19,827 nucleotides of DNA from Oscillibacter sp. Lineage in GTDB: Bacteria; Bacillota; Clostridia; Oscillospirales; Oscillospiraceae. The position numbers were made by a program, and so were the translations under genes. The first letter of the stretch is position 1. Every line of letters begins with the position of its first letter. The stretch lies in NCBI GenBank assembly GCA_003487665.1, contig DNFA01000049.1, positions 77,275 through 97,101 on the forward strand, read 5' to 3'. The notes under the pieces are model-generated. The model saw only the letters and a list, made by a program, of their open reading frames with translations, made no database searches and was not told where the DNA came from. Of this stretch, positions 13,362 to 19,827 are shown piece after piece.

Positions 13362-13961
13362 TCAAAGGGCGCTTCTGATGCCGGCCAGCAGCTGGTCGTA
13401 CTCCTCGAAGGCGGGCAGGTCGGGATAGTCCTCCTTGATCTTGTCCGGCCCCCGGAACAGGAAGCCCGCCTTGCTGTGCAGGATCATCTCCAGATCGTTG
13501 TAGCTGTCGCCGCTGGCGATGGTGTCGTAGCCGATGGACTGCAGCGCCTTCACCGTGGTCAGCTTCGAGTGCTCGCAGCGCATGATGTGCCGGGTGATAT
13601 AGCCCTCCTCGTCCACAGCCAGCGTGTTGCACAGCAGGGTGGGGTAGCCCAGCTTGGCCATCAGCGGCATGGCGAACTGGTCAAAGGTATCGCTGAGGAT
13701 CACCACCTGCGTGTCCTTGCGCAGCTCGTCCAGAAACGCCTTGGCGCCGGGCAGCGGGTCGATGCGGGAGATCGTCTCCTGAATGGCGCTGAGCTTCAGC
13801 CCCCGCTGCCGCAGCAGGTCGATGCGCCAGCGCATGAGCTTGTCGTAATCCGGCTCGTCGCGGGTGGTGCGGCGCAGCTCAGGGATGCCGCTCTCCTCGG
13901 CAAAGGCGATCCATATCTCCGGGACGAGAACGCCCTCCATATCCAGACAAACAATGTTCAT
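13362..13961 (-). CDS. thrH: ThrH: phosphoserine phosphatase / homoserine phosphotransferase
   Basis: HAD-superfamily enzyme which, in Pseudomonas aeruginosa, dephosphorylates phosphoserine and can pass the phosphate to homoserine. The 199 residues match ThrH length. The signature CLDMEGVLVPEIW has Asp7 as nucleophile and Glu9 where most HAD enzymes have Asp, a ThrH mark. VILSDTFDQFAMPLM and ASGDSYNDLEM give the Ser and Asp motifs. It follows thrC by 18 nt, with AGAAGGA-like binding-site bases just after the thrC stop (13976-13971), so they are one operon. No homoserine kinase thrB is seen, so ThrH probably makes the homoserine phosphate that ThrC uses (inference). Confidence 0.9.
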   Translation of the reverse strand: MNIVCLDMEGVLVPEIWIAFAEESGIPELRRTTRDEPDYDKLMRWRIDLLRQRGLKLSAIQETISRIDPLPGAKAFLDELRKDTQVVILSDTFDQFAMPLMAKLGYPTLLCNTLAVDEEGYITRHIMRCEHSKLTTVKALQSIGYDTIASGDSYNDLEMILHSKAGFLFRGPDKIKEDYPDLPAFEEYDQLLAGIRSAL

Positions 13962-13979
13962 AGCGTTGTATCCTTTCTC

Positions 13980-15431
13980 TTATTTCAGCACGTCGCTGAG
14001 CACGTAGTTCAGCATGTCGCCGGTGTCGATCACGTCCCTGTGCCGCACGGGACGCCCCTCCAGACCCCGCAGGTTGGCGGGGATGTCCGTGCCGGTCAGG
14101 GCGTGGAGCTGCTCCATCATGGCGAACTCGTCGCTGCCGGTCTTTTCGCCCAGAGCGCCCAGCACGGCGGCGGGGAACTTGTAGGGCGACGCGGTGGACA
14201 GCACCACCATGGGCGCTTCCCCGCGGGTGTGGCTCTCCGCCACCGACCACGCCACGGCGGTGTGGGGGTCGCACAGGTACTTCTGCTCCCGCCACAGGCG
14301 GCCGATGACCTCCGCCGCGCCCGCGTCGTTGCAGCAGCCGCAGCCGAACACCGCCTGCAGCCGGGCGAGGATGTCCCCGCTGACCTGATACCAGCCCTGT
14401 TCGTTCAGCTGTGCCATCAGCTGCGCCACATACCCGGCGTCGCCGCTGACCAGATACAGCAGCCGCTCCAGATTGCTGGACACCAGAATGTCCATGGAGG
14501 GGGAGGTGGTCTTGTAGAAGGGGCGGCGCTTGTCGTAGCGGCCGGTGGTCAGGAACTCCGTCAGCACATCATTGGCGTTGCTGGCGCAGATGAGCCGACC
14601 CACGGGCAGCCCCATCTCTTTGGCGAAATACCCGGCCAGAATGTCGCCGAAGTTGCCGGTGGGCACGGTGTAGTCCACCACGTCGCCCATTCTGATGCGC
14701 CCGGCCTTCACCAGATCGCCGTAGGCCCGGAAGTAATACACCACCTGCGGCGCCAGACGGCCGATGTTGATGGAGTTGGCGGAGGACAGCATGGCGCCGT
14801 GGAGATCCCTGTCCTTGCAGGCGGCGAAGATGTTCTTCACGCCGGTCTGGGCGTCGTCAAAGTTGCCCCGCACGGCGCAGACCCGGACGTTATTGCCCTC
14901 CTGGGTGGCCATCTGCGCCTGCTGCACCGCCGACACGCCGCCGTGGGGATAGAATACGGTGATGCGGGTGCCGGGCACGTCGTGGAAACCCTCCATGGCC
15001 GCCTTGCCGGTGTCGCCGGAGGTGGCGGTGAGGATCACCACGTCGCCCTTCATGCCCTCGGCCTTGGCCGCCGCCACGATGAGCCGGGGCAGCACGCTCA
15101 GCGCCACGTCCTTGAAGGCGCTGGTGGGGCCGTGGTACAGCTCCAATACATATTTATCCGCCACCGGTGTCAGGGGCGTCAGGTCAGAGGTGGGGAACTT
15201 GCCGGCGTAGCTGTCGCGCACCAGCTGCTCCATATTTTCAAAGTCCGGCAGCAGCGCGTGGAGGATGTCCGCCGCCATGGACAGCGTGTCCTTTTCCAGC
15301 GCGGCGCGCCAGTCGAAGTGCAGCGCCGCCGGATCACAGATGTACAGGCCGCCGTCCGGGGCGATGCCCTGCAATACCGCGTGGGTGGAGGACGCGGTGA
15401 GCCGTTCGTTTCGTGTGCTGTGATAGATCAT
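13980..15431 (-). CDS. thrC: Threonine synthase
   Basis: PLP enzyme that converts O-phosphohomoserine to L-threonine. The 483 residues match the long, yeast/E. coli-like ThrC class. The N-terminus MIYHSTRNE and APDGGLY are typical, the PLP lysine is Lys107 in GPTSAFKDVAL, ATSGDTGKAAMEGF binds phosphate, and VPTGNFGDILAGY follows. ATG 15431 has GGAGG 6 nt upstream. First gene of the thrC-thrH operon, divergent from lysC through overlapping promoters. Confidence 0.96.
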   Translation of the reverse strand: MIYHSTRNERLTASSTHAVLQGIAPDGGLYICDPAALHFDWRAALEKDTLSMAADILHALLPDFENMEQLVRDSYAGKFPTSDLTPLTPVADKYVLELYHGPTSAFKDVALSVLPRLIVAAAKAEGMKGDVVILTATSGDTGKAAMEGFHDVPGTRITVFYPHGGVSAVQQAQMATQEGNNVRVCAVRGNFDDAQTGVKNIFAACKDRDLHGAMLSSANSINIGRLAPQVVYYFRAYGDLVKAGRIRMGDVVDYTVPTGNFGDILAGYFAKEMGLPVGRLICASNANDVLTEFLTTGRYDKRRPFYKTTSPSMDILVSSNLERLLYLVSGDAGYVAQLMAQLNEQGWYQVSGDILARLQAVFGCGCCNDAGAAEVIGRLWREQKYLCDPHTAVAWSVAESHTRGEAPMVVLSTASPYKFPAAVLGALGEKTGSDEFAMMEQLHALTGTDIPANLRGLEGRPVRHRDVIDTGDMLNYVLSDVLK

Positions 15432-15465
15432 AAAAAGCCTCCGAAAAAACTTTTGAAATTGGGTC

Positions 15466-15494
15466 TTGCATTTCTGATAGGGCTATGATACACT
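15466..15494 (+). promoter_or_regulatory. Promoter of lysC, overlapping the thrC promoter
   Basis: TTGCAT (15466-15471) and TACACT (15489-15494) with 17-nt spacing. The start should be near 15501, leaving a leader of about 100 nt. Confidence 0.6.
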
Positions 15495-15513
15495 GTCTCC
15501 ATCAAAAAAGCAA
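15485..15513 (-). promoter_or_regulatory. Promoter of thrC-thrH, facing the lysC promoter
   Basis: On the minus strand TTGCTT (15513-15508) and TATCAT (15490-15485) are 17 nt apart. The -10 boxes of the two promoters share bases 15489-15490, so two polymerases could hardly occupy both at once. Confidence 0.55.
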
Positions 15514-15569
15514 GTGTTTTTCTCTCGTGAACAAAAAATATTTTTTTGTCACCGCGAGAATTCCCTTGC
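15510..15569 (+). promoter_or_regulatory. Long imperfect hairpin in the lysC leader
   Basis: Three nested stems share one axis: GCAAG/CTTGC (15510-15514 with 15565-15569), TCTCG/CGAGA (15523-15527 with 15555-15559) and ACAAAAAA/TTTTTTGT (15531-15538 with 15542-15549). Too short for a lysine riboswitch. It could shelter the RNA 5' end, affect translation, or act as DNA; no ligand can be assigned. Confidence 0.5.
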
Positions 15570-15601
15570 ACCAAATAACCACAGCGAAAGAGGCGAATAT
15601 C

Positions 15602-16924
15602 ATGTTAAAAGTGTTGAAATTCGGCGGTTCGTCCATGGCGGACGCCCAGCAGCTCAGCAAGGTGCGCTCCATTGTGGAGTCCGACCCCAGCCGCCGGGTG
15701 GTGGTGGTCAGCGCCGCCGGCAAGCGGTTCAAGAACGACCACAAGATCACCGACCTGCTGTACCTGTGCCACGCCCACCTGCAATACGGCGTCAGCTGCG
15801 ACGCGGTGTTCGACATGGTGCGTAGCCGCTATCTGGAGATCCGGGACGAGCTGGGACTGTCCACCCCGCTGGAGCAGGAGTTCGACGCCCTGCGCCAGAA
15901 GATGGACAAGGGCATCTCCGCCGACGAGCTGGTGAGCCGGGGCGAGTATTTCGCGGCGCGGCTCATGGCGGACTATCTGGGCTTTGATTTTCTGGACAGC
16001 ACCATGTGGCTGCACTTCCGCATGGACGGCACCGTGGATCAGGAGGTCAGCTATCAGGCGCTGCAGCGGGCGGCCTCCGGCCGCCGGGTGGTCATCCCCG
16101 GCTTCTACGGCGTGCTGCCCGACGGCAGCATCCACACCTTCTCCCGCGGCGGCAGCGACATCACCGGCGCGCTGGCGGCGGCGGCGCTGGACGCCGACGT
16201 GTATGAGAACTGGACGGACGTGTCCGGCTTCCTGATGGCCGATCCCAAGATCGTGCCCGACCCGCGCCCCATCGAGCGCATCACCTACGCGGAGCTGCGC
16301 GAGCTGAGCTACATCGGCGCGCAGGTGCTCCACGAGGGCACCGTCTCCCCGGTGCGGGAGAAGAACATCCCCCTGAACATCCGCAACACCAACCAGCCGG
16401 AGCACCCCGGCACCATGATACGCGAGACGTTTGACGACACCGAGGCGGAAAAGCTCAGCGGCAGCATGATCACCGGTATCGCCGGGAAGAAGGGCTTCTC
16501 CGTCATCACCCTGACCAAGAACGGCATGTCCTCGGAGCTGGGCGCCATCCGCCGCATTCTGGAGATATTGGAGCGCTACCACATCAACGTGGAGTATATC
16601 CCCTCCGGCATCGACTCCGTGTCGCTGGTAGTGGAGACGGCCAAGGCCGCGCCGTATCTCTATCAGGCGCTGGGCGACATGGAAAAGGAGATCAAGCCCG
16701 ACGGCCTGCACGTCACCGACGGCATGGCGGTGGTGGCGGCGGTCGGCCGGAAGATGGCCTTCCAGCCCGGCTCCTCCGGCAAGATCTTCGGCAAGCTGGG
16801 CGAAAACGGCATCAACATCCGCATGATCACCCAGGGCCCCGAGGAGCTGAACATCATCGTGGGCGTGGACAGCACCGACTTTGAAAAGGCCATACGCGTT
16901 CTCTACAACAGCTTTGTGAAGTAA
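15602..16924 (+). CDS. lysC: Aspartate kinase (monofunctional)
   Basis: Phosphorylates L-aspartate, opening the route to lysine, threonine, methionine and diaminopimelate. It has 440 residues. KFGGSSMADAQQL at the N-terminus is the kinase signature, followed by VVVVSAAGKRF, FSRGGSDITGA (substrate loop) and NWTDVSGFLMADPKI. Two ACT domains (about 300-440) carry feedback control. ATG 15602 matches the family start MLKVLKFGGSS, with AAAGAGG 8 nt upstream; the open frame extends to 15485 but overlaps the promoter. asd follows after 104 nt, probably in the same transcript. Confidence 0.96.
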   Translation: MLKVLKFGGSSMADAQQLSKVRSIVESDPSRRVVVVSAAGKRFKNDHKITDLLYLCHAHLQYGVSCDAVFDMVRSRYLEIRDELGLSTPLEQEFDALRQKMDKGISADELVSRGEYFAARLMADYLGFDFLDSTMWLHFRMDGTVDQEVSYQALQRAASGRRVVIPGFYGVLPDGSIHTFSRGGSDITGALAAAALDADVYENWTDVSGFLMADPKIVPDPRPIERITYAELRELSYIGAQVLHEGTVSPVREKNIPLNIRNTNQPEHPGTMIRETFDDTEAEKLSGSMITGIAGKKGFSVITLTKNGMSSELGAIRRILEILERYHINVEYIPSGIDSVSLVVETAKAAPYLYQALGDMEKEIKPDGLHVTDGMAVVAAVGRKMAFQPGSSGKIFGKLGENGINIRMITQGPEELNIIVGVDSTDFEKAIRVLYNSFVK

Positions 16925-16929
16925 AGCGC

Positions 16930-16999
16930 GTCTCCTGCGCTCATACTTCGTTGCGCTAAGGAGACTCAAACCGCCGGTTTTGGGCAGGCCGTCGGAGAC
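16930..16999 (+). repeat. Inverted repeats between lysC and asd
   Basis: GTCTCC (16930-16935) can pair with GGAGAC at 16960-16965 (with extra GCGC pairing inside) or with a second GGAGAC at 16994-16999. A small AAACC/GGTTT hairpin (16968-16980) lies between. No T tract follows, so it is not an evident terminator; it may be an mRNA processing or stability element between co-transcribed genes. Confidence 0.4.
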
Positions 17000-17028
17000 A
17001 AAAAAGAATAAATAAAGGAGTAATCACT

Positions 17029-18033
17029 ATGAAACAGTATAAAGTTGCTATTCTGGGCGCTACCGGCGCGGTAGGCCGCGAAATGATGAAGGTGCTGGCT
17101 GAGCGGGACTTCCCCATCAGCGAGCTGCACCTGCTGGCCTCCCAGCGCTCTGTGGGGCAGGCCGTCCACTGGAAGGGACACGATATCCCCGTGGAGGTGG
17201 CCTGTGACGCGGCCTTTGAGGGCATGGACATCGTGCTGGGCGCGGCGGAGAACGACATCGCCAAGCGGTTTGCCCCGGCCATCGTCAAGGCGGGCGCGGT
17301 GTTCGTGGACAACTCCAGCGCCTTCCGCATGGATCCCGATGTGCCCCTGATCGTCCCGGAGATCAACCCCCAGGACGTGAAGAAGCACAAGGGCATCATC
17401 TCCAACCCCAACTGCACCACCATCGTCTCGCTGGTGGCCATCAACGCCCTGAACCACGACAGTCCCATCGAGAGCATCGTGGCCAGCAGCTATCAGGCGG
17501 TGTCCGGCGCCGGCGCCGGCGGCCCCATTGAGCTGATGGACGAGGTGGAGCTGCTGCGGGAGGGCAAGAGCGTCCAGCCCAAGGTATTCCAGTACCAGAT
17601 CGCCTACAACGTCATCCCCCAGATCGGCGGCGAGGCCTTCGAGGGCTACACCTCCGAGGAGATGAAGATGCAGAACGAGGGACGCAAGATCATGCACCTG
17701 CCGGAGCTGAAGGTCAGCTGCACCTGCGTGCGCGTACCTGTGGTACGCAGCCACAGCGTCAGCATCGTGGTGCGCACCAAGGAGAAGATCAGCGTGGAGC
17801 GCGCCCGTGAGCTGATCGCCGCCGCCCCCGGCTGCAAGCTGGTGGACGATCTGGCCAACAAGCGCTATCCCATGCCGCTGGAGACCAGCGACCAGGATCT
17901 GGTGTTCGTGGGACGTATCCGCGACGACCTGACCAGCGACAACGGCCTGAATATCTGGTGCTGCGGCGACCAGGTGCGCAAGGGTGCCGCCACCAACGCC
18001 GTGCAGATCGCCCAGCTGCTGATCGAGGAGTAA
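17029..18033 (+). CDS. asd: Aspartate-semialdehyde dehydrogenase
   Basis: NADPH enzyme that reduces aspartyl phosphate to aspartate semialdehyde, the product used for threonine, methionine, lysine and diaminopimelate. The 334 residues are normal. The Rossmann motif GATGAVG is at 10-16, catalytic Cys129 lies in SNPNCTT, and His242 in RVPVVRSHS. ATG 17029 has AAAGGAG 8 nt upstream. Downstream of lysC in the same direction, so the first two aspartate-pathway steps are probably co-expressed. Confidence 0.97.
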   Translation: MKQYKVAILGATGAVGREMMKVLAERDFPISELHLLASQRSVGQAVHWKGHDIPVEVACDAAFEGMDIVLGAAENDIAKRFAPAIVKAGAVFVDNSSAFRMDPDVPLIVPEINPQDVKKHKGIISNPNCTTIVSLVAINALNHDSPIESIVASSYQAVSGAGAGGPIELMDEVELLREGKSVQPKVFQYQIAYNVIPQIGGEAFEGYTSEEMKMQNEGRKIMHLPELKVSCTCVRVPVVRSHSVSIVVRTKEKISVERARELIAAAPGCKLVDDLANKRYPMPLETSDQDLVFVGRIRDDLTSDNGLNIWCCGDQVRKGAATNAVQIAQLLIEE

Positions 18034-18050
18034 GGCGCAGAAGAGCTTTC

Positions 18051-18080
18051 GTAGGGGCGGACGACTCTGTCCGCCCTTAC
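18051..18080. repeat. Intergenic palindrome, REP-like
   Basis: GTAGGGGCGGAC (18051-18062) and GTCCGCCCTTAC (18069-18080) pair with one G-T, around GACTCT. The GTAGGGGCGG...CCGCCC pattern resembles dispersed palindromes seen between genes in several Firmicutes. Copy number in this genome cannot be judged from one window. Confidence 0.5.
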
Positions 18081-18113
18081 ACCGGAATAGACCCCCATTT
18101 CCCGCAAAAGAAG

Positions 18114-18142
18114 AGCCGCCCATCCGGGCGGCTTTACTTTTT
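18114..18142 (+). terminator. Terminator after asd
   Basis: An 8-bp GC stem (18114-18121 with 18126-18133), loop ATCC, then TTACTTTTT. It ends the lysC-asd transcript. Confidence 0.8.
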
Positions 18143-18161
18143 GACCGAAACCGTATATAAT
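18133..18161 (+). promoter_or_regulatory. Promoter of the peptide-binding lipoprotein gene
   Basis: TATAAT (18156-18161) with TTTACT (18133-18138) 17 nt upstream. The -35 box overlaps the terminator tail. A TTGACC at 18141 is too close to serve as its -35. Confidence 0.5.
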
Positions 18162-18192
18162 GGAGGAAAATCTGTTCCCGGAGGAAATTCGC

Positions 18193-19794
18193 ATGAGACA
18201 TTGGAGACGGGCGGCGGCGCTGCTGCTGACCCTTTGCATGGCGGCATCGCTGCTGGCGGGCTGCGGTGGGGATCCCAACGACGAGGTCAAGGTGTCGGTG
18301 GTCATGACCGGCGGCGTGACCACGGTGGATCCGGCGCTGGCCACGACCCCGGCGGAGCGCACGGCGGTGCTGCACCTGTTCGACAATCTGTACCGTCTCA
18401 CCGACGAGGGCGCGGTGTCCGCCGCCGCCCAGTCCTGCCAGCAGCAGGACAACGAGGACGGCACCCAGACCTACACCTTCCACCTGCGCAGCGACGCCAG
18501 GTGGTCGGACGGCAGCGCGGTGACGGCGGAGGACTTCGTCTACGCGTGGCGGCGGCTGGTGTCGCCGGAGACGGCCAGCCCCAACGCGTCCATCCTGTCC
18601 ATGGTGCAGGGCTACGAGGACGCCGCTGCCGGCGACAGCGAGGCGCTGGGCGTGGCGGCGGAGGACAAGCGGACGTTTGTGGTGACGCTCAGCGCCGCCT
18701 GCCCCTATTTTCTGGAGAGCGTGTGTACCGCCCCAGCCACCATGCCGGTGCAGCGCGCCGCGGTGGAGAGCGGCGAAGACTGGGCGGGCAGCCGTACCTG
18801 GTTCGTGGGCAACGGGCCCTTCCGCCGCGCCGGTGACTGGAACGACAGCCAGATCCTGACGCTGGTGAAGCAGACCGACCACTACGACGCCCGGCGGACG
18901 CTGCCCGACCGCATTGAGATCCTGTTCCGCAGCACGGCGGAGGCGGCCAAGGCCGCCGGCAGCGTGGACGTGGTCATCGGAGCCGCCGGCGAGGGCGGAC
19001 AGACCGGCGGCGACCCCACGGTGGGCGTGCTGCTCATTAACCAGATGGCCACCAACATGGAGCGGGATGGCCTGCGGCAGGCCATGAGCCTGGCCATCGA
19101 CCGCGCGGCGGTGGTCAAGTCCATGGCGGATCCAACGCTCATCCCGGCGGAGGGGCTGGTGCCCCACGGCATCCGCACCGCCGAGGGCGGCGACTTCCGT
19201 CAGGTCAACGGTGCGGTCATCGACAACGACCCGGACACCTACCAGCAGCGCTGCCAGCAGGCCGTTACGCTGCTGCGGGAGGCGGGCTTCACCCGGCCGG
19301 AGGTCATTGCCTCTCTGGGCACGGTGACGCTGCTGCACCGCAGCACACCGGCGCAGACCACGCTGGCGCGGCAGCTGCAGCAGGTGTGGCGTGACACGCT
19401 GGGCATCGACGTGACGCTGCAAAGCGCCGACGAGGAGGAATTTGACCAGCTGCTGCACGGGGGCGAGTTCACGCTGGCGCTGACGGAGATCACCGCGCTG
19501 TACAACGATGCGGCGGCGTATCTGGACATGTGGCGCAGCGGCAACAGCTGCAACTACGCGCAGATCGGCATGAACGCCTATGACATCCTCATGCGCGTGG
19601 CGGCCGCCAGCACCTCCGACGAGGCGCGGGACGCCTATCTGAAGGATGCGGAGGGTCTGCTGCTGGACGGCGCCAATGTGGTGCCCCTCTACGGGCGGCA
19701 GCAGCCGTACCAGATGGCGGAGAACGTCATCGGCGCGGTCAGCGACGGGCTGGGCGCGTGGTACTTCGGCACCACCCGCCGCCTGGCGAAATAA
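18193..19794 (+). CDS. Oligopeptide-type ABC transporter substrate-binding lipoprotein
   Basis: Extracytoplasmic solute-binding protein of the SBP_bac_5 (OppA/DppA) family, which captures peptides or similar solutes for an ABC permease. It has 533 residues. The signal starts MRHWRR, followed by a hydrophobic core and lipobox LAGC with lipidated Cys24. TYTFHLRSDARWSDGSAVTA and DFVYAWRRL are the family hallmark. ATG 18193 has GGAGG 8 nt upstream; the longer start at 18160 overlaps the -10 box. It has its own promoter. No permease or ATPase genes precede it, so any partners lie downstream or elsewhere, and the ligand is unknown. Confidence 0.9.
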   Translation: MRHWRRAAALLLTLCMAASLLAGCGGDPNDEVKVSVVMTGGVTTVDPALATTPAERTAVLHLFDNLYRLTDEGAVSAAAQSCQQQDNEDGTQTYTFHLRSDARWSDGSAVTAEDFVYAWRRLVSPETASPNASILSMVQGYEDAAAGDSEALGVAAEDKRTFVVTLSAACPYFLESVCTAPATMPVQRAAVESGEDWAGSRTWFVGNGPFRRAGDWNDSQILTLVKQTDHYDARRTLPDRIEILFRSTAEAAKAAGSVDVVIGAAGEGGQTGGDPTVGVLLINQMATNMERDGLRQAMSLAIDRAAVVKSMADPTLIPAEGLVPHGIRTAEGGDFRQVNGAVIDNDPDTYQQRCQQAVTLLREAGFTRPEVIASLGTVTLLHRSTPAQTTLARQLQQVWRDTLGIDVTLQSADEEEFDQLLHGGEFTLALTEITALYNDAAAYLDMWRSGNSCNYAQIGMNAYDILMRVAAASTSDEARDAYLKDAEGLLLDGANVVPLYGRQQPYQMAENVIGAVSDGLGAWYFGTTRRLAK

Positions 19795-19827
19795 GAAAAA
19801 AAGAACGCCTAAAGGCCGCCTGACACA

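Noticed and set aside
13476..15488. A 670-codon open frame on the plus strand
   Set aside because: Antisense to thrH and thrC; Gln/His/Val-rich shadow with no motif.
15501..15601. Lysine riboswitch before lysC
   Set aside because: The leader is about 100 nt, shorter than the aptamer, and lacks the multi-helix junction.
18160..18192. Upstream in-frame ATG for the binding lipoprotein
   Set aside because: It overlaps the -10 box and would put 11 charged residues before the lipoprotein signal; ATG 18193 has GGAGG at good spacing.
16966..19458. An 830-codon open frame on the minus strand
   Set aside because: It runs antisense to asd and the binding lipoprotein, both with clear family motifs, and its His/Gly/Ala-rich translation is typical of the complement of high-GC genes.

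Overview
The window looks like a moderately high-GC, low-redundancy Clostridia genome, most likely a gut Oscillospiraceae-type Firmicute (inference). The evidence is the strong AAGGAG ribosome binding sites, the bL21-Prp-bL27 operon whose bL27 carries the Firmicute N-terminal extension, a TmcAL gene, and sigma-A type promoters throughout. No rRNA or CRISPR array is present. There is one tRNA, tRNA-Cys(GCA).

Layout. 1-3134 is the right end of an integrated mobile element: the last 26 codons of an unknown gene and its terminator, about 490 nt of hairpin-rich non-coding DNA, a tyrosine recombinase, a small excisionase-like HTH protein overlapping it, and a Tn916/phage-type integrase. A tandem 12-bp repeat follows, and the integrase end abuts the 3' end of tRNA-Cys. 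From 3138 on the DNA is chromosomal: tRNA-Cys, threonine ammonia-lyase (ilvA), tmcAL and an MTA/SAH nucleosidase from back-to-back promoters, then rplU-prp-rpmA.

7860-11881 is the most interesting part. Serine acetyltransferase (minus strand) and a transporter-M20 amidohydrolase operon (plus strand) are divergent. Each is preceded by a promoter, a short ORF with a good ribosome binding site, and an intrinsic-terminator-like hairpin. The ORF ahead of serine acetyltransferase encodes 37 residues of which 9 are Cys. The ORF ahead of the transporter encodes 52 residues with 7 Tyr, 3 Phe and 2 Trp packed into codons 24-45. Both have the layout of ribosome-mediated attenuators: the leader peptide senses charged tRNA for the amino acid the downstream genes make or handle. 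I found no T-box in either leader.

12010-18033 holds a LysR regulator divergent from a small zinc-ribbon protein, then the aspartate-to-threonine pathway: thrH and thrC on the minus strand, lysC and asd on the plus strand. thrC and lysC fire from overlapping, oppositely oriented promoters. ThrH probably phosphorylates homoserine in place of ThrB, so homoserine dehydrogenase is the only step of the aspartate-to-threonine route not seen here. ilvA in the same window draws threonine towards isoleucine. The window ends with an oligopeptide-type ABC transporter lipoprotein that has its own promoter.
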